Positions 44,081 to 53,230 of a stretch of 64,000 nt of DNA are shown in pieces. Location of the stretch: assembly GCF_003432115.1 (NCBI RefSeq), contig NZ_QWDC01000003.1, positions 1-64,000 on the forward strand, read 5' to 3'. The translations under genes were made by a program, and so were the position numbers. Within the stretch, counting starts at the first letter, position 1. Each line of letters starts with the position of its first letter. Under the pieces are notes generated by a model, which was not told where the DNA came from, did no database searches, and worked only from the letters and a program-made list of their open reading frames with translations. Source of the DNA: Mucilaginibacter conchicola. GTDB lineage: Bacteria; Bacteroidota; Bacteroidia; Sphingobacteriales; Sphingobacteriaceae.

Positions 44081-46099
44081 ATGAAAAAACTGTTAGCCAT
44101 TTGTTCTGCCGTTCTGCTTTTTGGCGTTTGCAACCAGGCACAAGCCCAAAAGAGAGCTTATGTTGATGTACCGGGATTAGACCCTGCCGTTAAGCCCGGA
44201 GATAACTTTTTCCGATACGTGAACGGCAAATGGTACGATACCGTGAAAATAGCAAACGACCAGGCGGGTGTAGGTTCATACTCGTTCCTTAATATCCCGC
44301 AAAAACGTTTACTGCAAAACATTCTGGATAGTGTTTCAAAAGCTAAGAATACCCCTGGTAGTATTGAGCAAAAGGTGGGTGATTTTTATGCCTCGGGTAT
44401 GGATATGGCCACTATTAACCACCGCGGTTATGCGCCCGTTAAACCTATACTGGCACGGATTGACGCTATAAACAGCGTACCAGCATTGCTTAAATTTTTG
44501 GCTGATGAAATGAAAACGGGTAATCGTTCGGTGATCAGCTTTGGGATTTCGCCTGATAATAAAAATAGTTCTATTAACATAGCGCACGTTTACCAGGGGG
44601 GCATCGGCTTACCGGAGAAAACCTACTATTTTAAAACAGATTCGGCCACGCTGCACGTTCAGCGGGCTTACCAGGCTTACCTAACGAAGCTATTCAAGCT
44701 AACCGGAAGCAACGCTGCTGTAGCTAAGGCCAAAGCAGCAACGGTTTACGGCATCGAGAAACAATTAGCTGCCGGCAGCAAAACTAACATTGAGCTACGC
44801 GATATTAACGCAAATTTTAACAAGATGGCCGTTGCGCAGATCAGCAAAAAACAAGCAAACATTGGCTGGGTTAGCTTCCTGAAAAATATAGGCGCCGCTA
44901 CCGACTCGATAGATATGGCGCAGCCTGCTTATTACGATAAGCTGAACACGATGCTGAAAACCGTGAGTATCAGCAACTGGAAAGCTTACCTTAAAGCCGC
45001 AACCCTGCAAAATTATGCCGACAGGCTGAGTCAGCCTTTTGTGGATGCCAGCTTCGCGTTCAATAAAGAACTATCGGGCGAGGATAAACAAAAAACGCGC
45101 ATGCAGCAGATGGTGGCCAGTGTTGACAACAACCTGGGAATGGCCCTGGGGCAGCTATATGTGAAACGCTACTTTAATGAAGCTGCCAAACAGCGCGTGC
45201 TCGCTTTGGTGAACAACCTGCAAAAATCGTTCGAGAACCGCATTAACCAACTGGATTGGATGAGTGACAGCACCAAACAAAAAGCAAAAGAGAAACTATA
45301 CACTATCACCAAAAAGATAGGCTATCCTGATAAATGGCGCGATTATAACAAGGTAACCATCAACAGAAATCAATACTTTGAAAATCTGCTGTCGCTTAAT
45401 CGTAACGACTATCAGCACGAATTGGATAAACTGAAGAAATCGGTAGATAAAACCGAATGGATGACCACGCCATCAACTGTTACGGCCTATTATAATCCGC
45501 CCGTTAACGAGATCGTGTTCCCTGCCGGTATTTTGCAGTACCCGTACTTTGATTTTGAGGCCGATGATGCCATTAACTACGGCGGTATAGGCATGGTAAT
45601 AGGCCACGAAATGACCCACGCTTTTGACGACCAGGGCGCACAATTTGATAAAGACGGCAACGTGAAAAACTGGTGGACAAAAGAAGACCTGAGCAAGTTT
45701 AAAGACAAAACCTCGCAGTTGGCTGCCCTGTACAGCACTTTTACCGTTTTGGATACTGTGCATGTAAAAGGCCTTTTAACCCTTGGCGAGAACACCGCAG
45801 ATAACGGCGGCGTGGCTATTGCCTATGATGCTTTCAAAATGACGGAACAGGGCAAGGGCAATGAAAAGATTGACGGCTTTACACCCGATCAGCGTTTTTT
45901 CCTGTCGATAGCGCGTATATGGAGAGTGAAAACCAGAGACGCGTTCCTGCGCACCTGTGTGAACACCAACCCGCACTCGCCGGCTATGTGGCGTGTTAAC
46001 GGGCCGCTGATGAATTTTGCACCTTTCTACAAAGCATTTAACCTGCAGCCCGGCGAAAAGAATTACAAGACCGAAGCGCAGCGAGTAAGGATCTGGTAG
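44081..46099 (+). CDS. M13 family zinc metallopeptidase (PepO/neprilysin-like)
   Basis: This 672-residue exported protein has a signal peptide ending NQAQAQ. It has zinc ligands H509 and H513 with E510 in VIGHEMTHAFDDQG, third ligand E570 in GENTADNGG, and the substrate-binding TAYYNP. The length is standard for the family. It cleaves small peptides in the periplasm or at the cell surface. A strong terminator follows. Confidence 0.95.
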   Translation: MKKLLAICSAVLLFGVCNQAQAQKRAYVDVPGLDPAVKPGDNFFRYVNGKWYDTVKIANDQAGVGSYSFLNIPQKRLLQNILDSVSKAKNTPGSIEQKVGDFYASGMDMATINHRGYAPVKPILARIDAINSVPALLKFLADEMKTGNRSVISFGISPDNKNSSINIAHVYQGGIGLPEKTYYFKTDSATLHVQRAYQAYLTKLFKLTGSNAAVAKAKAATVYGIEKQLAAGSKTNIELRDINANFNKMAVAQISKKQANIGWVSFLKNIGAATDSIDMAQPAYYDKLNTMLKTVSISNWKAYLKAATLQNYADRLSQPFVDASFAFNKELSGEDKQKTRMQQMVASVDNNLGMALGQLYVKRYFNEAAKQRVLALVNNLQKSFENRINQLDWMSDSTKQKAKEKLYTITKKIGYPDKWRDYNKVTINRNQYFENLLSLNRNDYQHELDKLKKSVDKTEWMTTPSTVTAYYNPPVNEIVFPAGILQYPYFDFEADDAINYGGIGMVIGHEMTHAFDDQGAQFDKDGNVKNWWTKEDLSKFKDKTSQLAALYSTFTVLDTVHVKGLLTLGENTADNGGVAIAYDAFKMTEQGKGNEKIDGFTPDQRFFLSIARIWRVKTRDAFLRTCVNTNPHSPAMWRVNGPLMNFAPFYKAFNLQPGEKNYKTEAQRVRIW

Positions 46100-46103
46100 A
46101 TAT

Positions 46104-46138
46104 AAAAAAGGCCTTTAACATTTGTTAAAGGCCTTTTT
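46104..46138. terminator. Bidirectional terminator
   Basis: AAAGGCCTTTAACA/TGTTAAAGGCCTTT forms a long perfect stem with A and T runs on both sides. It can end both the M13 gene and the tRNA gene that is read towards it. Confidence 0.92.
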
Positions 46139-46144
46139 AATTAG

Positions 46145-46216
46145 TGCACCCGACGAGATTCGAACTCATATCATCAGAACCGGAATCTGACATTCTATCC
46201 ATTGAACTACGGGTGC
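46145..46216 (-). tRNA. tRNA-Arg (anticodon CCG)
   Basis: A complete 72-nt cloverleaf is visible on the minus strand. The acceptor stem is GCACCCG/CGGGTGC with discriminator A, and the D stem is GTTC/GAAT. The anticodon stem is TCAGA/TCTGA with loop TTCCGGT, which places CCG at 34-36. The T arm is ATGAG-TTCGAAT-CTCGT. CCA is not encoded. It reads CGG codons. Confidence 0.97.
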
Positions 46217-46356
46217 AATTGCCTGCAAATATAGTTGATTTACCCTCGCTTTGGCAGGCCGCTGCCGTAAATAATTTAGGCCGGCGCCTTAAGTGCTTCC
46301 TGCGGATAATGTTATGCTTTATTAGCCGTTATTGTTATATCACCCAAACCTCATTT

Positions 46357-46896
46357 ATGGATCTGCAATCAACTTACCAACACGCTATCAAATTTGCGGC
46401 TGCCAAACATGCCGCCATTAACCAAACCATTCCCGGTACCCAATTGCCTTATGTGGTACATTTAAGTAATGTGGCTATGGAGATACTGACCGCTCATGCT
46501 GCTGAACCTATTGCTGATATAAATTTTACTATCCAACTGGCCCTGCTGCATGATACGCTGGAAGATACCGATGTTACCTTTGATGAATTACAACAGCACT
46601 TTGGCGACCGGGTAGCCGCCGGTGTTGCAGCCCTCACCAAGAACAAAGAACTACCCAAAACCGACCGCATGGCTGATAGTTTAGCCCGCATCAAAAATTC
46701 CCCCAAAGAAGTATGGGTAGTTAAACTGGCTGACCGCATCACCAACCTGCAGGAACCGCCAAAGCATTGGGATAAGCCAAAGAAAGAGGCTTATCTGAAA
46801 GAAGCGGAATTGATCTTAACCGAATTAAAAGGCGCAAATGCTTACCTGGAGCAGCGTTTACACCAAAAGCTGACCGACTATCAGGCTTATATATAA
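46357..46896 (+). CDS. MESH1-like HD-domain hydrolase (putative small alarmone hydrolase)
   Basis: The ATG at 46357 is chosen because the open frame upstream overlaps the tRNA and has no family sequence. The 179-residue protein is an HD domain like that of SpoT/MESH1: H in YVVHLSNVAME, HD in ALLHDTLEDTDVTFDEL, and D in VVKLADRITNLQEPP, with ALTKNKELPKTDRMADSLAR between. There is no synthetase or TGS domain. It may hydrolyse (p)ppGpp or, as reported for MESH1, NADPH. It is monocistronic with a terminator behind it. Confidence 0.88.
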   Translation: MDLQSTYQHAIKFAAAKHAAINQTIPGTQLPYVVHLSNVAMEILTAHAAEPIADINFTIQLALLHDTLEDTDVTFDELQQHFGDRVAAGVAALTKNKELPKTDRMADSLARIKNSPKEVWVVKLADRITNLQEPPKHWDKPKKEAYLKEAELILTELKGANAYLEQRLHQKLTDYQAYI

Positions 46897-46900
46897 ATTG

Positions 46901-46940
46901 ATGGTCTTGTTCTGGTTGTTAAATACCAGAACAAGACCAT
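46901..46940. terminator. Bidirectional terminator
   Basis: A 16-bp perfect stem (ATGGTCTTGTTCTGG and its inverse) lies between the convergent HD hydrolase and aldo/keto reductase genes. Confidence 0.88.
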
Positions 46941-46951
46941 TGTTAATTTGC

Positions 46952-48010
46952 TTAAGCAACCGGATGCTTTAATTCTACCAGGCCCGATGCTGCACCAAAC
47001 AACATCTTGGCTTGGGTTTCTGCTATCATTTGATGCGGAGAACCTAATGCTATCTGGCTTACCTGGTTAAGCCTTTCCATTTGTTCATCGGTTAGTTTTA
47101 CGTTAAGCGATGCCACGTTATCATCTAATTGTTGAACATTCTTAGCTCCCAGAATGGTAACTGTTGACAGGCTTGTATGCTGATGCTTTTGGCGCAGCCA
47201 GGCTAATGCTACGTGGCCAACTTTGGCATTCACATCGCCGGCTATTTGTTCCAGGGTATCTAATATAGCGGTTTCGCGTTCGCCGGTTTCATCTTTTAAC
47301 AAGAAGCCGTTCCATTCCTGCTTGCGCGTGTTTTGTTGGTTTGCCTGGTTACGGTATTTGCCCGTTAGACTGCCCCCCGCTACTGGCGACCAAAATGCTA
47401 CGCCCAAGCCATGTGCTTCGGCCATAGGCAACAGTTCCCTGTCGGCACTGCGTTCTATCAGGTTATACTCTATCTGGATGGCAATAAGCGGGGCAAAGTT
47501 TTTAAGATCGGCCATCAACGAAGCATTGGCAATACGCCACGCAGGGAAGTTGGAGAACGCACCGTAAACTATCTTGCCCGCCCTCACCAGGTCGTCCAGG
47601 CCGCGCATAATTTCTTCGGTCGGCGTTTGTCCGTCAGAGTGGTGAACCCAATACACATCAATATAATCTGTTTTTAAACGTTTCAAACTGGCTTCTACAG
47701 ATTGTACCATGTTTTTGCGGCTGTTGCCGGTTGTAAGCAGTTCTTTGCCGCCGCCGGTATATTTGGTGCCCAGCACTATCTGGTTGCGTTTATCGCCTAT
47801 CATCTGGCCCAGCAATTCTTCCGATTCGCCAAATTGGTAACCATCTGCCGTATCAATAAAATTGCCGCCCAGGTCAATGTATCTGTCAAATATTTTTTTT
47901 GCTTCATCAGGCTGTGCGCCATAACCCCAACGGGTGCCAAACGTACCTGCGCCTAAGGCTAACTCTGATACTCTGAGACCCGATCTGCTTCCAAAAATTT
48001 TGTAGTTCAT
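46952..48010 (-). CDS. Aldo/keto reductase
   Basis: This 352-residue NADPH-dependent oxidoreductase has the catalytic tetrad D53 and Y58 (FIDTADGYQFGESEE), K83 (GTKYTGGG) and H124 (YWVHHSDGQTP). The closest pattern is the YghZ/Kvbeta-like AKR group. It reduces aldehydes or ketones; substrate unknown. A 26-bp palindrome that resembles a TetR operator lies 18 bp upstream of its start, and tetR is directly upstream in the same direction. Confidence 0.94.
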   Translation of the reverse strand: MNYKIFGSRSGLRVSELALGAGTFGTRWGYGAQPDEAKKIFDRYIDLGGNFIDTADGYQFGESEELLGQMIGDKRNQIVLGTKYTGGGKELLTTGNSRKNMVQSVEASLKRLKTDYIDVYWVHHSDGQTPTEEIMRGLDDLVRAGKIVYGAFSNFPAWRIANASLMADLKNFAPLIAIQIEYNLIERSADRELLPMAEAHGLGVAFWSPVAGGSLTGKYRNQANQQNTRKQEWNGFLLKDETGERETAILDTLEQIAGDVNAKVGHVALAWLRQKHQHTSLSTVTILGAKNVQQLDDNVASLNVKLTDEQMERLNQVSQIALGSPHQMIAETQAKMLFGAASGLVELKHPVA

Positions 48011-48027
48011 GATATGTGTTGATTTTT

Positions 48028-48053
48028 AATATTGTACTAAATGGTACAATATT
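48028..48053. promoter_or_regulatory. Candidate TetR operator 1
   Basis: AATATTGTAC and GTACAATATT form perfect 10-bp half sites around TAAATG, 18-43 bp upstream of the aldo/keto reductase start. The core TGTACTA-AA-TGGTACA resembles the site at 48684-48699. Confidence 0.7.
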
Positions 48054-48068
48054 GATTAAAAAAAATGT

Positions 48069-48653
48069 TTATTCTAAAAGTTTAAAATTGCCCTCGATGA
48101 TACTCTTCAGTATTTCAGGCGATTTCTCCATGCGTTTGGTGATGTGGATGCCATTCCAGAAGTTGATAAGATACCAGCCCAAAGTTTCGGGGTCTTTATC
48201 TTTCGCCACTTTGCCCTGTTCCTGGCCGCTTTTTACGGCGCTGGTAAATATGCGGTGAAGGTCTTTAAGCAGGTAAACAGCCAATTCTTTATTTGCCTTA
48301 TCTTTTGCAGAAAGTTGTACAAGCGCATCGCCATAGTAACAGCCCCTGTCTTTTTGTGCCGATGGGATGTTAGCCATTTTTAAGAACAGGTTTTTTATAT
48401 AACCCATGGCGTCGCCTGATCTCTCCATCTCGGCTTCCATCTTGCGGTTGAGGTTTTCGGCGAAACGTTTTAGGCTGCGCTGATAAAGTTCTTCTTTACC
48501 GCCTTTAAAGTTGAGGTAGAAACTACCTTTACCAATGCCCATGGCAGCCAAAAGCTCATCAGTAGATGCTGCATCAAAGCACTTACCTCTGAAAACTTCT
48601 ATCGCTTTATCGATAATGTTTTCGTCGTTATATATTCTGGGCCTGCCTGCCAT
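48069..48653 (-). CDS. TetR-family repressor
   Basis: This 194-residue protein has a TetR N-terminal helix-turn-helix (IDKAIEVFRGKCFDAASTD, ELLAAMGIGKGSFYLNFKGG) and an all-helical C-terminal ligand domain with CYYGDALVQLSAKDK. Two similar palindromes lie upstream of its own start and upstream of the downstream aldo/keto reductase. It probably represses both genes and is released by a reactive small molecule. Confidence 0.93.
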   Translation of the reverse strand: MAGRPRIYNDENIIDKAIEVFRGKCFDAASTDELLAAMGIGKGSFYLNFKGGKEELYQRSLKRFAENLNRKMEAEMERSGDAMGYIKNLFLKMANIPSAQKDRGCYYGDALVQLSAKDKANKELAVYLLKDLHRIFTSAVKSGQEQGKVAKDKDPETLGWYLINFWNGIHITKRMEKSPEILKSIIEGNFKLLE

Positions 48654-48683
48654 TGGTAATTATTTTATACAAACTTATTATTA

Positions 48684-48699
48684 TGTACTATTTAGTACA
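48684..48699. promoter_or_regulatory. Candidate TetR operator 2
   Basis: The perfect palindrome TGTACTA-TT-TAGTACA lies 31-46 bp upstream of the tetR start. It matches the core of operator 1 at 13 of 16 positions. Confidence 0.7.
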
Positions 48700-48792
48700 A
48701 TAATAAAAATACTAATTGACATTGTAATGAAGATAAAACCCGCCTGTGGGCGGATATTTAAAATTGAGGGTGGCGATTTAATGTGCGATATT

Positions 48793-48800
48793 TACCTTTG
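48793..48800 (+). promoter_or_regulatory. TAnnTTTG promoter element
   Basis: TACCTTTG fits the Bacteroidota -7 element and lies 26 bp before the start of the first membrane protein. No good TTTG element is seen at the usual distance upstream. Confidence 0.4.
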
Positions 48801-48825
48801 CGGCTCAAAAAAATACAGATAACTG

Positions 48826-49392
48826 ATGCTACGTAAGCTTAACCGCCGTATTTCGTGGATCATCCTTACTGTGATACAGGCGCTTTTCCTGTTCATGATA
48901 TTTAAGGAAAACCGGCATGTAGGCTGGATAAGCATCACCATTATTGTACTGTTGGTGCTGGTGGCCGTAGCCCATTTTCGCGCCCCCCTGCATCACGATG
49001 ATCATTTGTACGAGAACGTATTTGTAGCGGTATGGATCCCGATAGGTGCCATAACTTCTTACTGGTTAAACCATACGCTTGGCCTGGGCCCGGTAATTGC
49101 CGCGGGTATTGTGGGTACAACAGCATCTTTTGTCCCCGCCATTAATAAACGATCTGATTATTTGAAGCATTTGCCACCTGCTGTTTACTGCGGGGCATTC
49201 ATTGGCATGTCAAACCTTAAGGTGGCTAATGGTTTTCTGTTTGTGCTGGCGGCGAGTGTTTTTGCGGCCATAGGGCTGGTGCTCTCCAAAAGCCTGTTCA
49301 ATGGTATGGGTGGCAGGCTGGGGCTGGTGGCTTTTTCGGGTGTGGTAATTGCTACGGTGGTTTTATTTTTAATTAGCAGCTATGCCGATTAA
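48826..49392 (+). CDS. Membrane protein of a homologous pair, subunit 1
   Basis: This 188-residue protein has about five transmembrane helices. It begins with an N-terminal basic segment and two helices, then a soluble His/Asp-rich loop (HFRAPLHHDDHLYEN). The membrane core has CGAFIGMSNLKVANGFLFVL and SLFNGMGGRLG. The FIGM and FNGxGGxLG motifs recur at the same spacing in the next gene. The family is not recognised. The 3' end overlaps the second gene by 11 bp. Confidence 0.82.
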   Translation: MLRKLNRRISWIILTVIQALFLFMIFKENRHVGWISITIIVLLVLVAVAHFRAPLHHDDHLYENVFVAVWIPIGAITSYWLNHTLGLGPVIAAGIVGTTASFVPAINKRSDYLKHLPPAVYCGAFIGMSNLKVANGFLFVLAASVFAAIGLVLSKSLFNGMGGRLGLVAFSGVVIATVVLFLISSYAD

Positions 49393-49825
49393 TAACATTG
49401 TTTTGATATGCACGGCGGTAATAGCAGCCAACTTAACCTTCTACGTTAACGAGCGTTTAAAGCAAGGCCCTGTGCGTTCATCTGCAGGCTTATCGTTATT
49501 GGTTGCGTGTTTCTTTACGGTGTTCCCGCATATTCTGAGCCCTGCGCTGGTGAAAAATATACCGGTGGTATTTATAGGCGGTTCGTTTATTGGCATGGTG
49601 TCGGCAAAGCTGCTTTCGGGTTATTTACGGCTAAGCATGGCCGCACTGGTTTTCAGTATCATCTACTTAAATACCAGTAAGTTCTTTAACGGTTACGGCG
49701 GTGCCTTGGGTACAGCAGCATCCATATCGGTACTTGTGGTGCTTAGTTTGCCTTTCCTTAATATCAAGGGGAAACTAACCAGTGGCTTTCAGCAGATCAA
49801 GAAGATGATTTTCTCGCGCAGGTAA
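49382..49825 (+). CDS. Membrane protein of a homologous pair, subunit 2
   Basis: This 147-residue protein has about five transmembrane helices and is homologous to the C-terminal two thirds of the gene before it. Shared elements are an N-terminal TxYxxN...GPV segment, GGSFIGMVSAKLLSGYLRLS and KFFNGYGGALG. The start lies within the end of the first gene (11-bp overlap), so the subunits are made together. They probably form a heteromeric membrane complex, possibly a transporter. Function unknown. Confidence 0.82.
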   Translation: MPINNIVLICTAVIAANLTFYVNERLKQGPVRSSAGLSLLVACFFTVFPHILSPALVKNIPVVFIGGSFIGMVSAKLLSGYLRLSMAALVFSIIYLNTSKFFNGYGGALGTAASISVLVVLSLPFLNIKGKLTSGFQQIKKMIFSRR

Positions 49826-49834
49826 CAACTGTGC

Positions 49835-50728
49835 TTAATTCAATACTGTGCTCCGTTTAAATTGCACCGGGCTTAAGCCCACTTCGCGTTTAAACAGCCT
49901 GGAAAAATAGGGTAGGTTCTCAAAACCGAGCTTATAAGCCACTTCGGCAATATTATCGTCAGATCCTTTCAGCAGGTTCTTCGCTTCGGATACCAGGAAA
50001 AGGTGGATGAGTTCGATAGCAGTTTTGCCGGTTTCTTGTTTAAGCAGATCGCTGAGGTAGCCCGGTGAGATGTTGAGCTGCGTGGCCATCTGTTTTACTG
50101 AAGGCAAGCCTTTCTCCTGCAGCCAGCCATTATCAAAATACGCAGATAAGGCATCGTTAAACTTAGACACCGTATTACCCGACAGGTTTTGCCTGTTGAT
50201 GAACTGGCGCTTGTAAAAACGCTGCGAATATTTAAGGATGGTATCTACATGGCCAAGGATAATATCGCGGCTGTACTCATCGTGGTTATTGTTGTACTCG
50301 GCTTCTATTTTGCGGTACAGGTCCCACATGGTTTGCTCTTCCTGTGGCGACAGGTGCAGGGCCTCGTTGGCGTCGTATTCAAAAAAGCCGTATTTTTTTA
50401 TGTCGTTATACAAGGCGTGGCCGGTAAGGTAGTCCTCGTGGATGAATATCAGGAAGCCGTTCTCCTCAAACTCCAGCTTATTTAAAGCCAAAGCTTGCCG
50501 CGGTTTTATGAACGACATGGAGCCGTTATCATGATCATACCTTGTACGCCCGTACAAAAACATACCCGATACAAAGCGCTTAAGGCCTATCATGTAAAAA
50601 TCGCCGGTAAACTCTTCCTCGCCCAATGAGCATACCTTGTTGCATTCCACAATATTCATTAAAGGGATGCGCGGGGCAGGGGCACCAGCCATGCGGCTAA
50701 GGTCAATCAGGCTTTTATAATGTTTCAT
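49835..50728 (-). CDS. AraC-family regulator
   Basis: This 297-residue protein has an N-terminal cupin-like sensing half (NKVCSLGEEEFTGDFYMIGL, KFE-type segments) and a C-terminal AraC DNA-binding domain (VKQMATQLNISPGYLSDLLK, then IAEVAYKLGFENLPYFSRLF). It lies 103 bp downstream of the SDR gene on the same strand, the usual arrangement of an AraC regulator with a reductase target. Confidence 0.92.
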   Translation of the reverse strand: MKHYKSLIDLSRMAGAPAPRIPLMNIVECNKVCSLGEEEFTGDFYMIGLKRFVSGMFLYGRTRYDHDNGSMSFIKPRQALALNKLEFEENGFLIFIHEDYLTGHALYNDIKKYGFFEYDANEALHLSPQEEQTMWDLYRKIEAEYNNNHDEYSRDIILGHVDTILKYSQRFYKRQFINRQNLSGNTVSKFNDALSAYFDNGWLQEKGLPSVKQMATQLNISPGYLSDLLKQETGKTAIELIHLFLVSEAKNLLKGSDDNIAEVAYKLGFENLPYFSRLFKREVGLSPVQFKRSTVLN

Positions 50729-50831
50729 GATATGTTAAAATTAGAGCTAAATAAATAATTCACGGTCACGCAATTATAAAAATGCAGGGGCGCACAACTA
50801 CCGCCCCTGCATCATCACTCATCAACAAATA

Positions 50832-51650
50832 TTATTTACCATGGGCGGCAACTGAAACGTCGTTCCATTCTTCCCAGGTAGCCAGTCTGTCGGCATATAC
50901 CTGTTTAACCCAAGGCAGGGCTATCTTACCTAAGAATAAGCGTAGCGGCGGATTTTCTGCATCAACCAGTTTTAATACGGCATCGGTAGTGGCTTCGGGC
51001 ACACCAAAAATATCGTCGGTTAAGCCGGCCTGGAAAGCATCTCTTACCGGCTGGTAAACATCCATAGGGGTAGTGCTTGCTGCAGATGCGCCGGCCCAAT
51101 CGGTAGCAAAACCGTTTGGCTCAAGGATAGTCACGTTAATGCCGAAACCTTTAACCTCGGTAGCCAAAGTCTCACTTAAACCTTCAACCGCAAATTTTGA
51201 TGCGTTGTAAACACCGAGGATGGGAAGGGTTGCTACACCCACTACGCTCGATAGCTGGATGATATGGCCATGGCCTTGTTTACGCATTACCGGTAAAACA
51301 GCTTGGGTTACCCATAGCAAACCAAAAACATTGGTCTCAATTTGTGCGCGGGCTTCGGCCTCGGTAGTTTCTTCAATAGCGCCAAAGAGTCCGTAACCTG
51401 CGTTGTTGATCAACGTATCAATGCTGCCGAATTTTTGGGTAGCTTTTTCAATAGCCGCGAAAACATCAGCACGGTTATTTACATCCAACTGCAGGGCCAA
51501 TATTTTATCGCCGTAGGCTGCAGTAAGATCATTTAATGTGTTGGTGTCGCGTGCAGTTGCTACAACATTATCGCCGCGTTTTAAAAATGCTTCGGCCCAT
51601 AGTTTTCCAAAACCACGTGAAGCGCCTGTTATAAAAATTGTCTTTGCCAT
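50832..51650 (-). CDS. Short-chain dehydrogenase/reductase
   Basis: The ATG at 51650 gives a 272-residue classical SDR that opens directly on MAKTIFITGASRGFGK; the longer frame upstream adds a cysteine-rich non-family stretch. The nucleotide loop TGASRGFG, NNAGYGLFG, the catalytic serine in IIQLSSVVGVA and YNASK are complete. It reduces or oxidises a small carbonyl compound with NAD(P). The AraC gene downstream may control it. Confidence 0.94.
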   Translation of the reverse strand: MAKTIFITGASRGFGKLWAEAFLKRGDNVVATARDTNTLNDLTAAYGDKILALQLDVNNRADVFAAIEKATQKFGSIDTLINNAGYGLFGAIEETTEAEARAQIETNVFGLLWVTQAVLPVMRKQGHGHIIQLSSVVGVATLPILGVYNASKFAVEGLSETLATEVKGFGINVTILEPNGFATDWAGASAASTTPMDVYQPVRDAFQAGLTDDIFGVPEATTDAVLKLVDAENPPLRLFLGKIALPWVKQVYADRLATWEEWNDVSVAAHGK

Positions 51651-51757
51651 TTTTTTGAATCTTTTTGTTGATCCAAAAGTGGGGCGATTTGCGCAAAGCG
51701 GTTTGCACAAAACAAGGCAATGCAGATACATTTTAAGGAAAGCGCCGTGATGTGGTG

Positions 51758-52144
51758 TTATTTAATAATGCGCACCGGTTTTTTATGCTCATCAATAGCC
51801 ACAAAAGTAAAGCTGCCGTGTATGGCCAGCTCGCGGCCTTCGGCGTACATCTGTTCTACAAAAATGTCAACGTTAACTTTTAAACTGGTATTTCCTACTT
51901 CACTAACACGGCCTATCAGTTCAACAATGGTACCTGCCGGTATGGGCTTTTTAAAATCTATCCTGTCGCTGCTAACGGTTACCATTACCTGGCGGCTAAA
52001 ACGGGTGGCAGCTATAAAGGCAACTTCATCCATCATGTGCATGGCCGTGCCGCCAAAAAGCGTATCGTAGTGGTTGGTGGTGTTGGGGAATACAGTTTTG
52101 AATATACGGGTCTCTGAGGCGTTAATGCGTTCTTCGATGGTCAT
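51758..52144 (-). CDS. Acyl-CoA thioesterase (hotdog fold)
   Basis: This 128-residue protein has the hotdog pattern NHYDTLFGGTAMHMMDEVAF, followed by VTVSSDRIDFKKPIPAGTIV. It resembles the YciA/BFIT-type acyl-CoA thioesterases with the catalytic acid on the central helix. It probably forms hexamers. It starts about 40 bp downstream of the FBPase stop on the same strand, which may be co-transcription without a functional link. Confidence 0.92.
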   Translation of the reverse strand: MTIEERINASETRIFKTVFPNTTNHYDTLFGGTAMHMMDEVAFIAATRFSRQVMVTVSSDRIDFKKPIPAGTIVELIGRVSEVGNTSLKVNVDIFVEQMYAEGRELAIHGSFTFVAIDEHKKPVRIIK

Positions 52145-52183
52145 CCAGTAAAGGTAGGTATTAGTAAACAGAATGCTGTTATC

Positions 52184-53230
52184 TTACCCCGCACTTAACA
52201 AGGGCTCTGCTTCTGCAAAAGATAGTATGCCTGCATCATGCATAAAACGTTCGGCCATATCAACCATATTTTTTGAGCCGATGAATATGGGCGAGCGCTG
52301 GTGTAACTCTGTCACCGGCAATTCCATGATGCGGTTTAGGCCATCAGTTGCTTTGCCGCCTGCCTGTTCTACAATAAAGGCCATGGGGTTACACTCATAA
52401 ACAAGACGAAGTTTGCCTTGCGGTGCATGGGCCGTAACCGGGTAAATGAATATGCCGCCTTTTATCAGATTACGGTGCAGATCGGCCACCATAGAGCCAA
52501 TGTAGCGCGAAGTGTATGGCCTGTTTGTAGTGCTATCCTCAACCTGGCAATATTTAATATATTGCTTAACGCCTTTTGGGAAATGTACATAATTGCCTTC
52601 GTTAACCGAGTAGATGCACCCGTCAGCCGGGATACGCATGTTAGGGTGCGAGAGGCAGAATTCGCCTATAGACGGATCAAGTGTAAAGCCGTTAACACCT
52701 TTGCCCGTAGTATACACCAACATGGTAGATGAGCCGTAAACAACATATCCTGCCGCAACCTGTTGCTTGCCTGGCTGGCAAACATCAACAATAGTAGCAG
52801 GTGCATCGGTATTTATCTTTCTGTAGATGGAGAAAATGCTGCCCACTGCTACGTTCACATCAATGTTTGATGAGCCGTCTAAAGGGTCTATTGCCACAAT
52901 ATATTTAGCGTTATGTGCAACAGGCGAATCTATAACAATAATGTCCTCGTTCTCTTCCGATGCTACAATACAGCACTCGCCACCGCTGGTAAGGGCTTTT
53001 ATGAATTGCCCGTTAGCAAATATATCCAGCTTTTGCTGGTGCTCGCCTTGTATATTGGTGCTTCCTGTCTGGCCAAGTATATCCATAAGGCCTGCTTTGT
53101 TCACTTCGCGGTTCACAATTTTGGCGGCAATGCCAATATCGCGCAGCAGCCGCGATAGCTCGCCTTTAGCATAGGGGAAATCGGCCTGCTTTTCTATAAT
53201 AAACTGCCCTAATGTTTTTACCTCGTTCAT
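52184..53230 (-). CDS. fbp: Class I fructose-1,6-bisphosphatase
   Basis: This 348-residue enzyme has the metal-binding signature [19 protein letters not shown] and the substrate-binding [20 protein letters not shown] (shortened); the size is normal. It makes fructose-6-phosphate from fructose-1,6-bisphosphate in gluconeogenesis and is usually AMP-sensitive. A 15-bp direct repeat begins at the last base of its start codon and recurs 121 bp upstream, in its promoter region. Confidence 0.96.
   Translation of the reverse strand: MNEVKTLGQFIIEKQADFPYAKGELSRLLRDIGIAAKIVNREVNKAGLMDILGQTGSTNIQGEHQQKLDIFANGQFIKALTSGGECCIVASEENEDIIVIDSPVAHNAKYIVAIDPLDGSSNIDVNVAVGSIFSIYRKINTDAPATIVDVCQPGKQQVAAGYVVYGSSTMLVYTTGKGVNGFTLDPSIGEFCLSHPNMRIPADGCIYSVNEGNYVHFPKGVKQYIKYCQVEDSTTNRPYTSRYIGSMVADLHRNLIKGGIFIYPVTAHAPQGKLRLVYECNPMAFIVEQAGGKATDGLNRIMELPVTELHQRSPIFIGSKNMVDMAERFMHDAGILSFAEAEPLLSAG

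Noticed and set aside
46145..46216. tRNA-Arg as an attachment site of an integrated element.
   Set aside because: The flanks are a terminator and ordinary genes, no integrase is near, and no partial tRNA copy was found in the window.
46144..46356. Upstream extension of the HD-domain gene.
   Set aside because: It overlaps the tRNA-Arg gene on the other strand and has no family sequence before the ATG at 46357.
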